Positions 32,214 to 41,269 of a stretch of DNA of 64,000 nt are shown in pieces. How positions within the stretch are numbered: the first letter of the stretch is position 1; the number at the start of each line of letters is the position of its first letter. Location: contig JADJEZ010000005.1 in NCBI GenBank assembly GCA_016708825.1, forward strand, positions 62,001 to 126,000, written 5' to 3'. Origin of the DNA: Betaproteobacteria bacterium. GTDB lineage: Bacteria > Pseudomonadota > Gammaproteobacteria > Burkholderiales > Usitatibacteraceae. The translations under genes were made by a program, and so were the position numbers. The notes below the pieces were generated by a model that worked only from the letters and a program-made list of their open reading frames with translations, did not search any database and was not told the origin of the DNA.

Positions 32214-32918
32214 ATGGCAAAACCCAACCTGATGCTGGTTCCCGGACTCCTGTGCGACCAACGCCTCTGGCAGGCGCAGGTGGAGGGGCTGCGCCACTCC
32301 GCGGAGTGCAAGGTGGCCGACGTGGCGGCTGCCGATTCGGTCGTAGCGATGGCCACCGCGGCGATCGCGAAGATGCCGCCCGGGCCCTTCGCGGTCGCGG
32401 GCCTGTCGATGGGCGGCTACGTGGCGCTGGAGGTGCGGCAGGCGCCCAACCGGGTGATCGGGCTGGCGCTCCTGGACACCAATGCGCGCGCCGACACGGA
32501 CCAGGCCGCGGACGACCGCCGGCGCATGATGAAGATGGCCGAGACGGACTTCGAGCGCGTGGTGAACGCGCTCCTGCCGAAGCTGCTGCTTCCGGCGCAC
32601 CTGCGCAACGCCGCCCTCGTGGCGACCGTGAAGGCGATGGCCGCCGCGACCGGCAAGGACGCCTACCGACGCCAGCAGGAGGCGATCATCGGGCGCCCCG
32701 ACAGCCGCCCCGGGCTCGCGAAGATCCGCTGCCCCGCGCTGGTGCTGTGCGGCCGCGAAGACACCCTCACGCCGGTGGCGCTGCACCAGGAGATGGCGAA
32801 CGCGATCGCGGGTTCGCGCCTCGTGGTCGCCGACCAGTGCGGCCACCTTTCCGCGCTCGAGCAACCGCAGCTCGTCACGATGAACCTGGTGCACTGGCTC
32901 TCGGGCCTCGCCCGCTGA
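32214..32918 (+). CDS. Alpha/beta-hydrolase
   Basis: A 234-residue hydrolase. The nucleophile elbow is GLSMGG with Ser at about residue 65. The acid is the Asp in VLCGREDTLTP and the base is the His in DQCGHLSALEQP. The start MAKPNLMLVPGLLCDQRLWQ gives the oxyanion strand. The lid is short. This looks like the branch of small esterases or lactonases acting on unknown esters. It begins 7 bases after corA and its stop is one base from the convergent helicase gene. Confidence 0.82.
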   Translation: MAKPNLMLVPGLLCDQRLWQAQVEGLRHSAECKVADVAAADSVVAMATAAIAKMPPGPFAVAGLSMGGYVALEVRQAPNRVIGLALLDTNARADTDQAADDRRRMMKMAETDFERVVNALLPKLLLPAHLRNAALVATVKAMAAATGKDAYRRQQEAIIGRPDSRPGLAKIRCPALVLCGREDTLTPVALHQEMANAIAGSRLVVADQCGHLSALEQPQLVTMNLVHWLSGLAR

Positions 32919-32919
32919 G

Positions 32920-35900
32920 TCAGTCCACTTCGCGCCAGCCGGGAACGAGCGGGAAGTAAAGGCCCAGGCGCGCGCGACCGCCTTGCGCGCGTCGGTAGCG
33001 CAGGAGCTGCCCGGCATAGCGTTCGCGCTCGCGGTCGAGGAAGTCCCCGGGGCTCGCGCCCCCGTGGCGGCCGGTCTTGTAGTCGACGACCCAGGGCTCG
33101 CCGTCGGTATCCGTGAAGACGCGGTCCATCACCACGAGGCGCACGCGGCCGTCCTCCAGCATGCCCATGCGCACTTCGTTGGCGGCCTGCGGGTGCGCCG
33201 CGAGGATCCAGCGGCCGCGTTCCTCGGTGATCGCCGAGGCGAGCGCATCCAGCACGAGACCCGCCGCTTCCTCGCGGCCCTCGCGCGGCACGCCGCGGCG
33301 CTCGAGTTCCCCCTCCACCCTGGCGCGCAGGCCGCGCACCCGCTCGGGATTCCACCCCGCGAGGCCCTCGTCCGCGATGCGCTGCAGCCACCGGTGCGCG
33401 ATCGTGCCCACCTGCCGCAGCGTCTCGCCCGTCCAGCTGAACTCGACCGCCTCGCGGGTATCGTGCGACTCGGCCGGCATCGCAAAGGCCGGCTCGTCCA
33501 CGGACACGCCGAGCGCCTCGGGGCGGATCCAGCGCAGGTCCGTCGTGGCCGGCACGGGCGCCCCGGCCACGGGCGCCGGTGTTTCGCGCATGTCGCGAAC
33601 CGCGTGCGGCCCCGCGACCTCCCAGGCCTTGCCGAGAAGCGAGCGCGCGGAGGGCGTGCGGATCGTCCCCTGCTTCGCGTCCACGCCCACCCGTCCGAGG
33701 AGGTGCAGGCGGTGCTCCGCGCGCGTGGCCGCGACGTAGAGGAGTCGCTCGACCTCGTGGGATTGCTCGCGCGCGTCGAGCGCTTTCAGGTAGTCGTGGG
33801 CCGGTTCATCGGCCTGCCCCGCTTCCTTCACCGGCGCCATGAGGAGCGCGCCGTCGCTTCTCGCCTTCCAGCGGAAGAGCGGCGTGTCGCCCGCGCGGGG
33901 CGCGCGATCCAGGCCCGGCACGATCACCGTGGAAAACTGCAGGCCCTTCGCCTTGTGGATCGTCATCACCTGCAGGTCGTCCGGCGCGCCCAGGTCCGGG
34001 GCGCCGAAGAGGTCCTCGAGCTGCTCCTCGAGCCGCGCGCTGTCCGGGACATCGCCGGCCGCGTCGATCGCGTCGAGGCGGTCGAAAAAGGTCTCCGCAT
34101 CCTCGAGATCGGCCTCGGCCGCGAGGCAGGCGGGGCCGCCGAGTGCCAGCCAGGCGCCCTCGACGCGCTCGCGCAGCGTGCCGCGCAACCTCTGCGCGAG
34201 GGCTTCGGCGAGAACGGATGCCGCGCGCACGAGGCGCTCGCGCGCTTCTGGCTCGACAGCCGCCATCCGGTCCCCATCCGCCAGGAGTTCCGGGAGCGTG
34301 CGCGCGTCGTCTCCTGCGAGCGCGAGGAGGTCGGCGAGCGAAAGCCCGCACCACGGCGCGCGCAGCACGGCGAGCCACGCGGCCCGGTCGGCGGGATGCG
34401 CGAGCGCGCGCGTGAGCGCCACGAGATCGCGGATGCCCTGCCGCTCGGCGAGAGGCTCGATGTCCACGGCGCGCAGGCGCAGCCCCGCCTCGCGAAGCGC
34501 GGGGACGATGCCGTCCAGGTGCGAGCGGTTGCGCACCAGGATCGCGACCTTGCCCTCCGGCCGTTCCTCGCGGGCCGCCTGCACGAGCGCCACCACCGTG
34601 CGGGCCTCCTCGGCGCGCGCGAGGTCGCGATCCTCCTCGACGAAGACGTGCCAGCGCACGGCCTCGCCCGCGAGCGCCTCGTGCACGGCCGACGAGGGCG
34701 CATAGCGCACGGCGCCTTCGCTCTCGTCGTCGCGCGCCGGGAGGATGGCCGCGAACGACGCGTTCACCCAGTCGACGATTCCCTCCTGGGAGCGGAAGTT
34801 CGTCGCGAGGCGCAGCGGGACGAGGCCCACGCGGGGCAGCCCCTCGCGCCAGGCGCGCAGGAAGAGGCCCACGTCCGCCTCGCGGAAGCGGTAGATGGAC
34901 TGCATCGGGTCGCCCACCGCGAAGACGGTGCGGCCGTCGTCCGGGCTCCATCCCGCCGTGAGCGCGGCGAGCAGGCGCCACTGGCTGCGCGAGGTGTCCT
35001 GGAATTCGTCCACCAGGACGTGCGACAGGCGCTCGTCGAGGGCGAGCAGGAGATCCGTCGGCGCCGATTCGTCGCCGAGCGCCAGCACCGCGCCCTCGGC
35101 GATCTGCGCGTGGTCGACCTCGCCACGCTCGGCGAACACCACCAGCAGCTGCGCCGCCGCGAGCGGGAGCACGCTGATGACCGCGGCGAGTGCCTCCCAC
35201 TGCGACTCGGCGAACCGCGCGGGCGGCAGTATGGCCAGGTCGGCGAGCGCCTGCCGAAGGCCCGGCACGGCGCGGAGCGTCTCCGCCAGCGCCGCGAATT
35301 CCTTCTTGGCGCCATCCCGGCCACCGTCCTTCTTCGCCGGGAAGCCCTGCGTCTTGTTCGGCGCGACGCGCCACTCGCCGTCGGTCTTCACCAGGAGCGA
35401 TCCCAGCGCGCACCAGGCGACGCTCCCGTCCTCGGTCGCGGGCGGCAGGCCGGCGAGGTCCGCGCAATCGCGAAGCGCCGACTCGATGCCGGCGCTCTCG
35501 AGGTTCGCCGCCGCCTCGTCCACCAGGGCGCAGAACGCGGGCACCGCGGCGACGGGGAAGAGCTCCCGGGCGAGCGCCAGGACGCGTACGCGCTCGGCGC
35601 GGAACGCGGCCTCCATGGCTTCGCGTTCGAGACGCCCGCTCCAGTCGCGACCCAGCCACTGGTCGCGCCGCGCGAGCATGCCGGCGATGAGGCCCGCGGC
35701 CTTGCCCTGGTCGCCGTCCAGGTGGGCGAGCAGCCGCCCGATCGCCGCCGCTTCCTCTGCGCCGCCTTCGAGCGCCGCGAGCGTGCGCACGGCCGCCTCG
35801 TGGAAGAGTTCGCGCGCGTCCTCCACCAGCCCCGGCTGCCAGCCCAGCCTCGCGAGCACGGGCATCTGCCGCGTGAGGGAGGCGTTGAACGAGTCGATGG

Positions 35901-36261
35901 TCTGGATGCGGATCCGGGCGGTGTTCTCGAGGAGCCTCCAGCCCCGCTCCCCGTCCCTGGCGAGGGCCTCGCGCGCGAGTTCGCGCGTGCGGCGCTCGTT
36001 CTCCCGTTCTTCCGCAGGGGCCTCGCCCGCGGCGGCGTGCAGCGCCTCGAGCACGCGCCGCTTCATCTCCCCCGCGGCCTTGCGCGTGAAGGTGATGGCG
36101 AGGATCTCCTCGGGCCGGCGCACGGTGGCGAGCAGTCGCAGGTAGCGCTGGATGAGAAGCCCCGTCTTCCCCGCGCCGGCGGGCGCCTGGACGATGAACG
36201 AGCGACGCGGATCGAGGGCTTCCTCGCGCACGTCCGCGTCGGCGACGGGCCGCGCGATCAT
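32920..36261 (-). CDS. AddA-like UvrD-family helicase/nuclease
   Basis: A 1113-residue superfamily 1A helicase. Walker A is in VQAPAGAGKTGLLIQRYL (about residues 29-36), then ILAITFTRKAAGEMKRR, VDEFQDTSRSQWRLL (motif II), DPMQSIYRFREADV, LATNFRSQEGIVDWVN and MTIHKAKGLQFSTVIVPGLD (motif V/VI region). The C-terminus carries a RecB-type nuclease: RVFTDTDGEPWVVDYKTGRH. With the adjacent AddB-like gene it is the betaproteobacterial AddAB-type substitute for RecBCD, resecting double-strand breaks. The ATG at 36259-36261 overlaps the stop of the AddB gene by four bases. Confidence 0.9.
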   Translation of the reverse strand: MIARPVADADVREEALDPRRSFIVQAPAGAGKTGLLIQRYLRLLATVRRPEEILAITFTRKAAGEMKRRVLEALHAAAGEAPAEERENERRTRELAREALARDGERGWRLLENTARIRIQTIDSFNASLTRQMPVLARLGWQPGLVEDARELFHEAAVRTLAALEGGAEEAAAIGRLLAHLDGDQGKAAGLIAGMLARRDQWLGRDWSGRLEREAMEAAFRAERVRVLALARELFPVAAVPAFCALVDEAAANLESAGIESALRDCADLAGLPPATEDGSVAWCALGSLLVKTDGEWRVAPNKTQGFPAKKDGGRDGAKKEFAALAETLRAVPGLRQALADLAILPPARFAESQWEALAAVISVLPLAAAQLLVVFAERGEVDHAQIAEGAVLALGDESAPTDLLLALDERLSHVLVDEFQDTSRSQWRLLAALTAGWSPDDGRTVFAVGDPMQSIYRFREADVGLFLRAWREGLPRVGLVPLRLATNFRSQEGIVDWVNASFAAILPARDDESEGAVRYAPSSAVHEALAGEAVRWHVFVEEDRDLARAEEARTVVALVQAAREERPEGKVAILVRNRSHLDGIVPALREAGLRLRAVDIEPLAERQGIRDLVALTRALAHPADRAAWLAVLRAPWCGLSLADLLALAGDDARTLPELLADGDRMAAVEPEARERLVRAASVLAEALAQRLRGTLRERVEGAWLALGGPACLAAEADLEDAETFFDRLDAIDAAGDVPDSARLEEQLEDLFGAPDLGAPDDLQVMTIHKAKGLQFSTVIVPGLDRAPRAGDTPLFRWKARSDGALLMAPVKEAGQADEPAHDYLKALDAREQSHEVERLLYVAATRAEHRLHLLGRVGVDAKQGTIRTPSARSLLGKAWEVAGPHAVRDMRETPAPVAGAPVPATTDLRWIRPEALGVSVDEPAFAMPAESHDTREAVEFSWTGETLRQVGTIAHRWLQRIADEGLAGWNPERVRGLRARVEGELERRGVPREGREEAAGLVLDALASAITEERGRWILAAHPQAANEVRMGMLEDGRVRLVVMDRVFTDTDGEPWVVDYKTGRHGGASPGDFLDRERERYAGQLLRYRRAQGGRARLGLYFPLVPGWREVD

Positions 36262-39031
36262 GGCCCGTCTCCCGTGCCGCCTTCCGGCTCGTCGTCGTCG
36301 CCGGCCGCGCCTGCAGCCCTTTCGCTCACGCGGCACAGCGCCCCGAGCTCGCAATACCGGCATGAGGCGAAGCGCTTCTTGGGATCGACGGGCGCCTCGC
36401 CGGCCGCGTAGGCCGTGGCGAGGCGCGCGGTCACCGCGCGCCAGCCTTCGAGCAGTTCGCCCCACGTGGCGTGAAGCTTGCCGCCGCTGCGGTGCGCTTC
36501 CACCGTCCCCACGCCGGGGAGCAGCCCGTCCTCGCGCGCGAGCCCGAGAAAACCGAGCCGCCCCTTGCGCAGGCAGGCGAAGGCGACCGCGCGGACCTCA
36601 TCGCCCGCAGCGAGCGCGTAGAGCGGCAACTGCGGGTCGTCGGGCCGCTCGCCCAGCCAGCTTCCGCCCGGCGTGCCCGTCTTGTAGTCGATCACCGCGA
36701 GGCCGCCCGCCGCCAGCCGGTCGATGCGATCCACGCGCCCGCGAAGGGCGGACCGCCGATCTCGATCGCGAGCGGGTCCTCGCGCAGCGCCACTTCGAAA
36801 GGGCGCGATCGCGATCGATGGCGAGCCAGTCGAAGTGCCACGCGCGCGAGGCGCTCCTGCTCCAGCTTCGCGAAGCGGCCCTCGAGCCGGCCGGGGCGCT
36901 CGGCGCGAAACCGCGCGAGCGCGGCGTGCGCCGCGGCGGCCGCGAGCGCGGCAAGCTCGCCGGAAGGCGTGGCGACGAGCACCGCGTGGTTGCCGAGGTC
37001 GCGCCACACGCGCGCCATGACCAGGTGCAGCAGTTGCCCGCGTTCGGACGCGTCGATGCCCGGCTCCACCTTGTCGAGGGCCTCGGCGTGCAGGCGGTGC
37101 TTCGCGAAGGCGCGAAAGGGGCACGCGGCCTGGTCCGAGAGGAGCGCGGTGCCGCCCCGCGCGGTGCCCGGTCCGACCGGCGGCGCGCGGCGGTCCTCGC
37201 GCCGGGTCCAGGCCCCGGCTTCGCGTCCCGCTGCGAAGAGCATCTCGCGAATTCCCGGATAGGCGGGCAACGCGAGCGAGTCGGGCGCGACTTTCGGGAA
37301 CGGCGCGAGGAGCGGGCTCGCGGCGAGTGCGCGCTCCTCGTCCACCAGGCCGTGCGAGAACACCACCTCGGCCGCGGCACCCGCCCACGCCGCGGTGATG
37401 CGCCGGTCGAGTTCAAGCGAGGCCTCCGCGGAGGCCTGCGGGATGCCCGCCTTCTTCTGCAGCGACACCGGGAGGAAGGGATTGGGACGCGGCGACTGCG
37501 GCCAGGCATCGTCGGTGAGCCCCGTCACCCACAGCGCGTCGAAGTCGAGGCCGACCGATTCCAGCATCCCGAGCACCTGCACCGGAGACTCCCCGGACTC
37601 GGCCTGGAAGACGGTATCGGCGCAGGCCTGGCGCAGGTGCCGCCGCGCGGCCTCCGCGGTCAGCGTGCCCACGACCGTGCCGAGGGCGCCCAGGCGTGCA
37701 AGCGTCTCGTTCCACTTGACGAGCACCTGGTGCTCGGTCGAATCGAGGCCCCGCTCTCCCGGGAAGCCGGCCGCCGCGAGACACGCGGCAAAGTACGTGG
37801 CCCAGGCCGACGGCGCCGCCGACCGCCCCGGCAGGCCAACCGCGGCCGCCGCCTTCAGCCGCGACTCGAGGTGGCGGCAGGCGGGCGGGCGTCTTCCGGG
37901 GCTCTCGGCATGCGCATTGGCGACCAGGGTGCGAAGCGACTCCAGGTCCACCAGGGGCGGCGCCACCCGGCGAAGCGCCGCTTCCAGGCGCGCGCGAGCG
38001 GCCAACTCCGTCTCGCCTTGCCCCAGGAACGGCGAACGGAGCACGCGGCTTGCGCGCTCGAAGGCGACGGGTTCTCCCGCGAGATCGAGGAACCCGAGCG
38101 CGAAATCGACGAGGGGGTGATCCGCGAGCGCGCGGCCCAGCGACAGGTTGAAGAGCGCTCCGCCGCTCGCCCGGCCCGCCGGCGCGAAGACGCGCGAGAA
38201 CGCGCGCGCCACGGCCTCCCGGCGCTGTGCGAGATCGGGCACGACCACGCCGATGCGGGGATGCGCGGGCCCGACGTGCGCCTCGAGCCTTGCACGTGCC
38301 CAGCGCGCAGCCAGTTCGATCTCGCGCCGCGGCGACTCGGCGACGACTACGCGCACAGAAGCCTCTCGCCGGGGTGCGCAAGCCTCGACGACCTCGATGC
38401 CCGCCGCGCGGCAGGCGTCGAACACCCGGCGCTGCGCGGGCGTCACGATGTCGAAGGCGAAGGCCACCAGCGTGGCGGGCCTGGGCACGGCGGGCCGGGC
38501 AAGGATCGCCGGCACGAGGCCGGGGAGCCCGGCCGCGTCGATCCAGCCGCTGCGCCGCGCGTTCTCGCGCCACGCCGCGGCCCATCCCGCGAACGCCTGC
38601 GCGTCCGCGGCGCCTTCCCACGCCCCTATCGCGCCTTCGATCCCCCAGTCATGGGCGAGCGACCAGGCGGCACGCGCCTCCCGGGCGAGCGCGCCGGCTC
38701 CCACGAGCAGGGGCCGGCCGGCATCGGCGGCGATGGCAACCTCCCACGCGAGCCGTTCCGCATCCGGGGTGAGCAGCGGCGCAAGGAGTTCTCCCGAATC
38801 GTCGAACTTTGCCTCCTCGTGCAGGCGCTGGAGCCAGTCGTTCCAGGGCAGGATGTCGGGGGCAGGCCACGCGGTGCGCCCTTCCGCCAGGTGAACCTCG
38901 GCGACCGCACGCATGAGCGATGCGACGAGGCGTGCGTTCGGGGTGAGGACGGTGGCCTCGCCCGGCGGACGCGCGGCCAGGCGTGCTACGAGATCGCGGT
39001 ATGCAAGGGTGCCGGTCGCGGCGGGGTTCAT
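36258..39031 (-). CDS. AddB-like Fe-S PD-(D/E)XK nuclease (frameshifted)
   Basis: The partner of the helicase, about 920 residues. The inactive helicase part spans the first 700 (VLTPNARLVASLMRAVAEVH, SVGLDFDALWVTGLTDDAWP, NPFLPVSLQKKAGIP). The nuclease part starts SDQAACPFRAFAKHRLHAEA and ends, across two shifts near 36755-36800, with GLAVIDYKTGTPGGSW and FASCRYCELGALCRVSE. The cysteines CPF and C-x2-C-x5-C are the four iron-sulfur ligands known from AddB and Cas4. It starts at the ATG at 39031, ahead of the helicase gene. The breaks fall just before the catalytic Lys and look like sequence errors. Confidence 0.82.
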
Positions 39032-39098
39032 GCCGCCATTATGGCGGGGCGGTGGCTCGCCCCGTGAGCCCGGCGGGGGCCGATTCCCCGGTGGGGGA

Positions 39099-39389
39099 TC
39101 AGCCGAACTTGGCGAGCAGCTCCGCGGCGTGCTCGAGGCGCTTGTCCACGGCCGTCTTGCCGGGCGCTCCCGCGGGAATTTCGCCACCCGACTGGATGGC
39201 GCAGGAAAGCACGTGGTAGAAGGCCTTGTCGAGCGCACGTCGGCTCGCCGACAACTGCTGCGTGATGGACTCGCAGTCCGATCCCTTCTCGATCATCGCC
39301 TGGATGCCGCGAAGCTGCCCCTCGACGCGGCGCAGCCGGTGGATGAGTTCCTTCTTGTGGGTTTCGTCGCGGATCGTGGGCATGGGCAT
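39099..39389 (-). CDS. CsoR/RcnR/FrmR-family repressor
   Basis: A 96-residue all-helical DUF156 repressor. THKKELIHRLRRVEGQLRGI is the DNA-binding first helix and DCESITQQLSASRRALDKAF the second. Cysteines are at 39 and 63, with His59. C39 aligns with the universal Cys, but C63 is 24 residues later, not the 25/29 pattern (His, Cys) of copper CsoR, so the sensed species is unclear: copper, another metal or a reactive sulfur species. It is divergent from an operon with DUF2892, thioredoxin and RND genes, and its own promoter carries one of two matching operators (see regulatory entries). Confidence 0.87.
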   Translation of the reverse strand: MPMPTIRDETHKKELIHRLRRVEGQLRGIQAMIEKGSDCESITQQLSASRRALDKAFYHVLSCAIQSGGEIPAGAPGKTAVDKRLEHAAELLAKFG

Positions 39390-39412
39390 GGGCGTCTCCT
39401 GTCGTCGCCCCC

Positions 39413-39441
39413 TTTATACACTACCGGGTATGCCATGACAA
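39413..39441 (-). promoter_or_regulatory. Promoter of the CsoR-family gene
   Basis: On the minus strand: TTGTCA, a spacer of 17 bases, TATAAA. The 16-base operator ATACACTACCGGGTAT (39416-39431 on the plus strand) covers the -10 box and most of the spacer. This would give negative autoregulation. Confidence 0.65.
39416..39431. promoter_or_regulatory. CsoR-type operator 1
   Basis: ATAC, eight bases, GTAT with a C/G-rich centre, the usual form of CsoR/CstR-type operators. It overlaps the repressor gene's own promoter. Confidence 0.6.
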
Positions 39442-39464
39442 GGCTCGTGCGGCGACGACCGCCA

Positions 39465-39493
39465 TTGACATACTATACCCCCTACTGTATATT
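39465..39493 (+). promoter_or_regulatory. Promoter of the DUF2892-trxC-RND operon
   Basis: TTGACA, 17 bases, TATATT: a full -35 consensus and a near-full -10. The operator ATACCCCCTACTGTAT lies within the spacer and into the -10 box. Transcription should start near 39500, 22 bases ahead of the first ATG. Confidence 0.7.
39475..39490. promoter_or_regulatory. CsoR-type operator 2
   Basis: ATACCCCCTACTGTAT: ATAC-N8-GTAT with the same arms as operator 1 and a longer C-run. Position relative to the -10 box mirrors operator 1, so one repressor can shut both promoters. Confidence 0.65.
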
Positions 39494-39521
39494 TCCCTTC
39501 CTCAAGCCACTGGAGATCCCC

Positions 39522-39740
39522 ATGACCACCGAAAGACTCGTCCGCATCATCGCCGGCATGTTCGTGCTCCTGTCCCTGGGACTCGGCCTGCCCGGCAGCC
39601 CGGTCTTCGTGAACCAGAACTTCCTCTGGTTCACCGCCTTCGTCGGCGCCAACCTGCTGCAGAGCGGCTTCTCGTGCTTCTGCCCGCTGGAGATCGTCCT
39701 GAAGAAGCTGGGCGTGAAGAGCGCCTCGCAGGCCGCCTAG
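39522..39740 (+). CDS. DUF2892 membrane protein
   Basis: A 72-residue protein with two membrane helices (ERLVRIIAGMFVLLSLGLGL, then FLWFTAFVGANLLQSGFSCF). The second ends in CFCPLEIVLKKLG. DUF2892 is the membrane half of rhodanese proteins such as YgaP. In YgaP the sulfur-carrying domain is fused; here it is alone with two cysteines at the membrane edge. It is the first gene after the CsoR-controlled promoter and 9 bases before thioredoxin 2. A role in sulfur or metal stress is inference. Confidence 0.82.
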   Translation: MTTERLVRIIAGMFVLLSLGLGLPGSPVFVNQNFLWFTAFVGANLLQSGFSCFCPLEIVLKKLGVKSASQAA

Positions 39741-39749
39741 GACCGGGAC

Positions 39750-40202
39750 ATGGCCGCCGCCGCCGAGTCCGTGCATGTCGCCTGCCCGAAGTGCCTCGCG
39801 CGCAACCGTGTCGACGCGGCGCGCATGCTCGAGGCCCCGAAGTGCGGCCGCTGCAATGCGCCGCTGCTCGACGACACGGTCGTGGAACTCGACGACTCCT
39901 CGTTCGAGGCCTTCGTCGCCGGCACCAGCGTGCCGGTGCTGGTCGATTTCTGGGCCCCGTGGTGCGGCCCTTGCCGGCAGATGGCGCCGGAATTCCGCGA
40001 GGCCGCGGCCCGCCTCGCGGGGCGGGCCCGCCTCGCCAAGGTGAACACTGATCTGGCGCAGGGCCTCGCGGGGCGATTCGCGATACGCTCCATTCCGACC
40101 CTGCTTCTCCTGAAGGACGGCCGCGAGTCGGGCCGCGTCACGGGCGCCCGCCCGGCTGCCGAACTGGAGCGCTGGGTGAACACTGCCGGACACCGCACAT
40201 GA
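39750..40202 (+). CDS. trxC: Thioredoxin 2
   Basis: A 150-residue thioredoxin with an N-terminal zinc ribbon: CPKC at about residues 12-15 and CGRC at 32-35. The active site WCGPC is at about 72-76 in VLVDFWAPWCGPCRQMAPEF. The cis-Pro SIPTLLLL follows. TrxC reduces disulfides in the cytoplasm and is often part of oxidative-stress regulons; here it is under a CsoR-type promoter. Its stop overlaps the adaptor gene by four bases (ATGA). Confidence 0.94.
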   Translation: MAAAAESVHVACPKCLARNRVDAARMLEAPKCGRCNAPLLDDTVVELDDSSFEAFVAGTSVPVLVDFWAPWCGPCRQMAPEFREAAARLAGRARLAKVNTDLAQGLAGRFAIRSIPTLLLLKDGRESGRVTGARPAAELERWVNTAGHRT

Positions 40203-41260
40203 CCCGATCCGCTCGCCTCATCCTAGCCGCCACCGCCGTTCTCGCAGCGGCCTGCGGCCCGACCGAACCCCCCGCCACGGCCCGCGCCCCGACAGCGCCG
40301 CTCGTCACCGCCGCCGCCGAGCTTCGCGAGGTCGAGGTCACGACCACCGCGGAGGCCGTGGTCGAGGCGGTTCGCCAGTCCACGGTTTCGGCCCAGATGT
40401 CCGGGCGCATCGTCGACATCCGCTTCGACGTGGGCGACCGCGTGCGCAAGGGCGACGTGATCCTGCGCATAGACGAGCGCGCCGCCGATCTCGCGGTGAC
40501 GGCGAGCGAGGCCCAGATGCGCGAGGCCGAGGCCGCGCTCGTCAATGCCCGGGCGCAGTTCGAGCGAACGAGGCAGCTCGTCGCCCAGAAATTCCTGAGC
40601 CGCGCCGCGCTCGACAAGGCCGAGGCGGACTTGAAGACCGCGGAATCACGCATGCGCGCGACACTCGCGGGCACCGGTGCCGCGATCACCGAGAAGAGCT
40701 TCACCACGATCGTCGCCCCCTACAGCGGAGTGGTCTCCGCGCGCCATGTGCAGCTGGGCGAGATGGCGGCACCCGGCAAGCCGCTCCTCACCGGATTCGA
40801 TCCCTCGACGCTTCGCGTCGTGGCCACCGTCGCCTCCGCGCAGGTCCCGTCGATACAGGCGGGCGCCCGGGCGCGGATCGAAGTGCCCTCGCTCGATCGC
40901 TGGACCGAGGTGAGGAGCGTCACGGTCGTGCCCTCCGCGGACCCGCGCACGCACACGACGCAGGTGCGGCTGGAACTGCCCGCGGACGCGAAAGGCCTGT
41001 TGCCGGGCGTCTTCGCCCGTGCGCACTTCGTGACGGGAAAGGCCGCGCGCCTCATGGTGCCGCGCGCCGCCGTCCTGCGCAGGAGCGAGGTCACCGCCGT
41101 CTACGTGGTCGGCGCGCAGGGCCCGCCGCAGCTGCGCCAGATCCGCCTGGGCGCCACTGCCGACGAGACCTTCGTGGAGGTCCTCGCGGGCCTCAAGCCC
41201 GGCGAGCAGGTGGCGCTCGAGCCGGTGAAGGCCGGCATGGCCACCGGCGCCGCGGTCTAG
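40199..41260 (+). CDS. RND efflux periplasmic adaptor lipoprotein
   Basis: A 353-residue membrane-fusion protein. The N-terminal lipobox is LAAAC at about 15-19. The barrel-sandwich domain has VSAQMSGRIVDIRFDVGDRV and its mate TTIVAPYSGVVSARHVQLGE, separated by a coiled hairpin (AQMREAEAALVNARAQFERT). Beta-barrel and membrane-proximal parts follow. It links the RND pump to an outer-membrane channel, which is not encoded nearby. No metal-binding His/Met-rich N-terminus of the CusB type is seen, so it is more like the MdtA/AcrA group. Confidence 0.88.
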   Translation: MTRSARLILAATAVLAAACGPTEPPATARAPTAPLVTAAAELREVEVTTTAEAVVEAVRQSTVSAQMSGRIVDIRFDVGDRVRKGDVILRIDERAADLAVTASEAQMREAEAALVNARAQFERTRQLVAQKFLSRAALDKAEADLKTAESRMRATLAGTGAAITEKSFTTIVAPYSGVVSARHVQLGEMAAPGKPLLTGFDPSTLRVVATVASAQVPSIQAGARARIEVPSLDRWTEVRSVTVVPSADPRTHTTQVRLELPADAKGLLPGVFARAHFVTGKAARLMVPRAAVLRRSEVTAVYVVGAQGPPQLRQIRLGATADETFVEVLAGLKPGEQVALEPVKAGMATGAAV

Positions 41261-41269
41261 GCGCTCGCC

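Noticed and set aside
32983..36411. A plus-strand open frame of about 1140 codons opposite the helicase gene
   Set aside because: Same cause: antisense shadow with Arg/His/Glu-rich composition and no domain.
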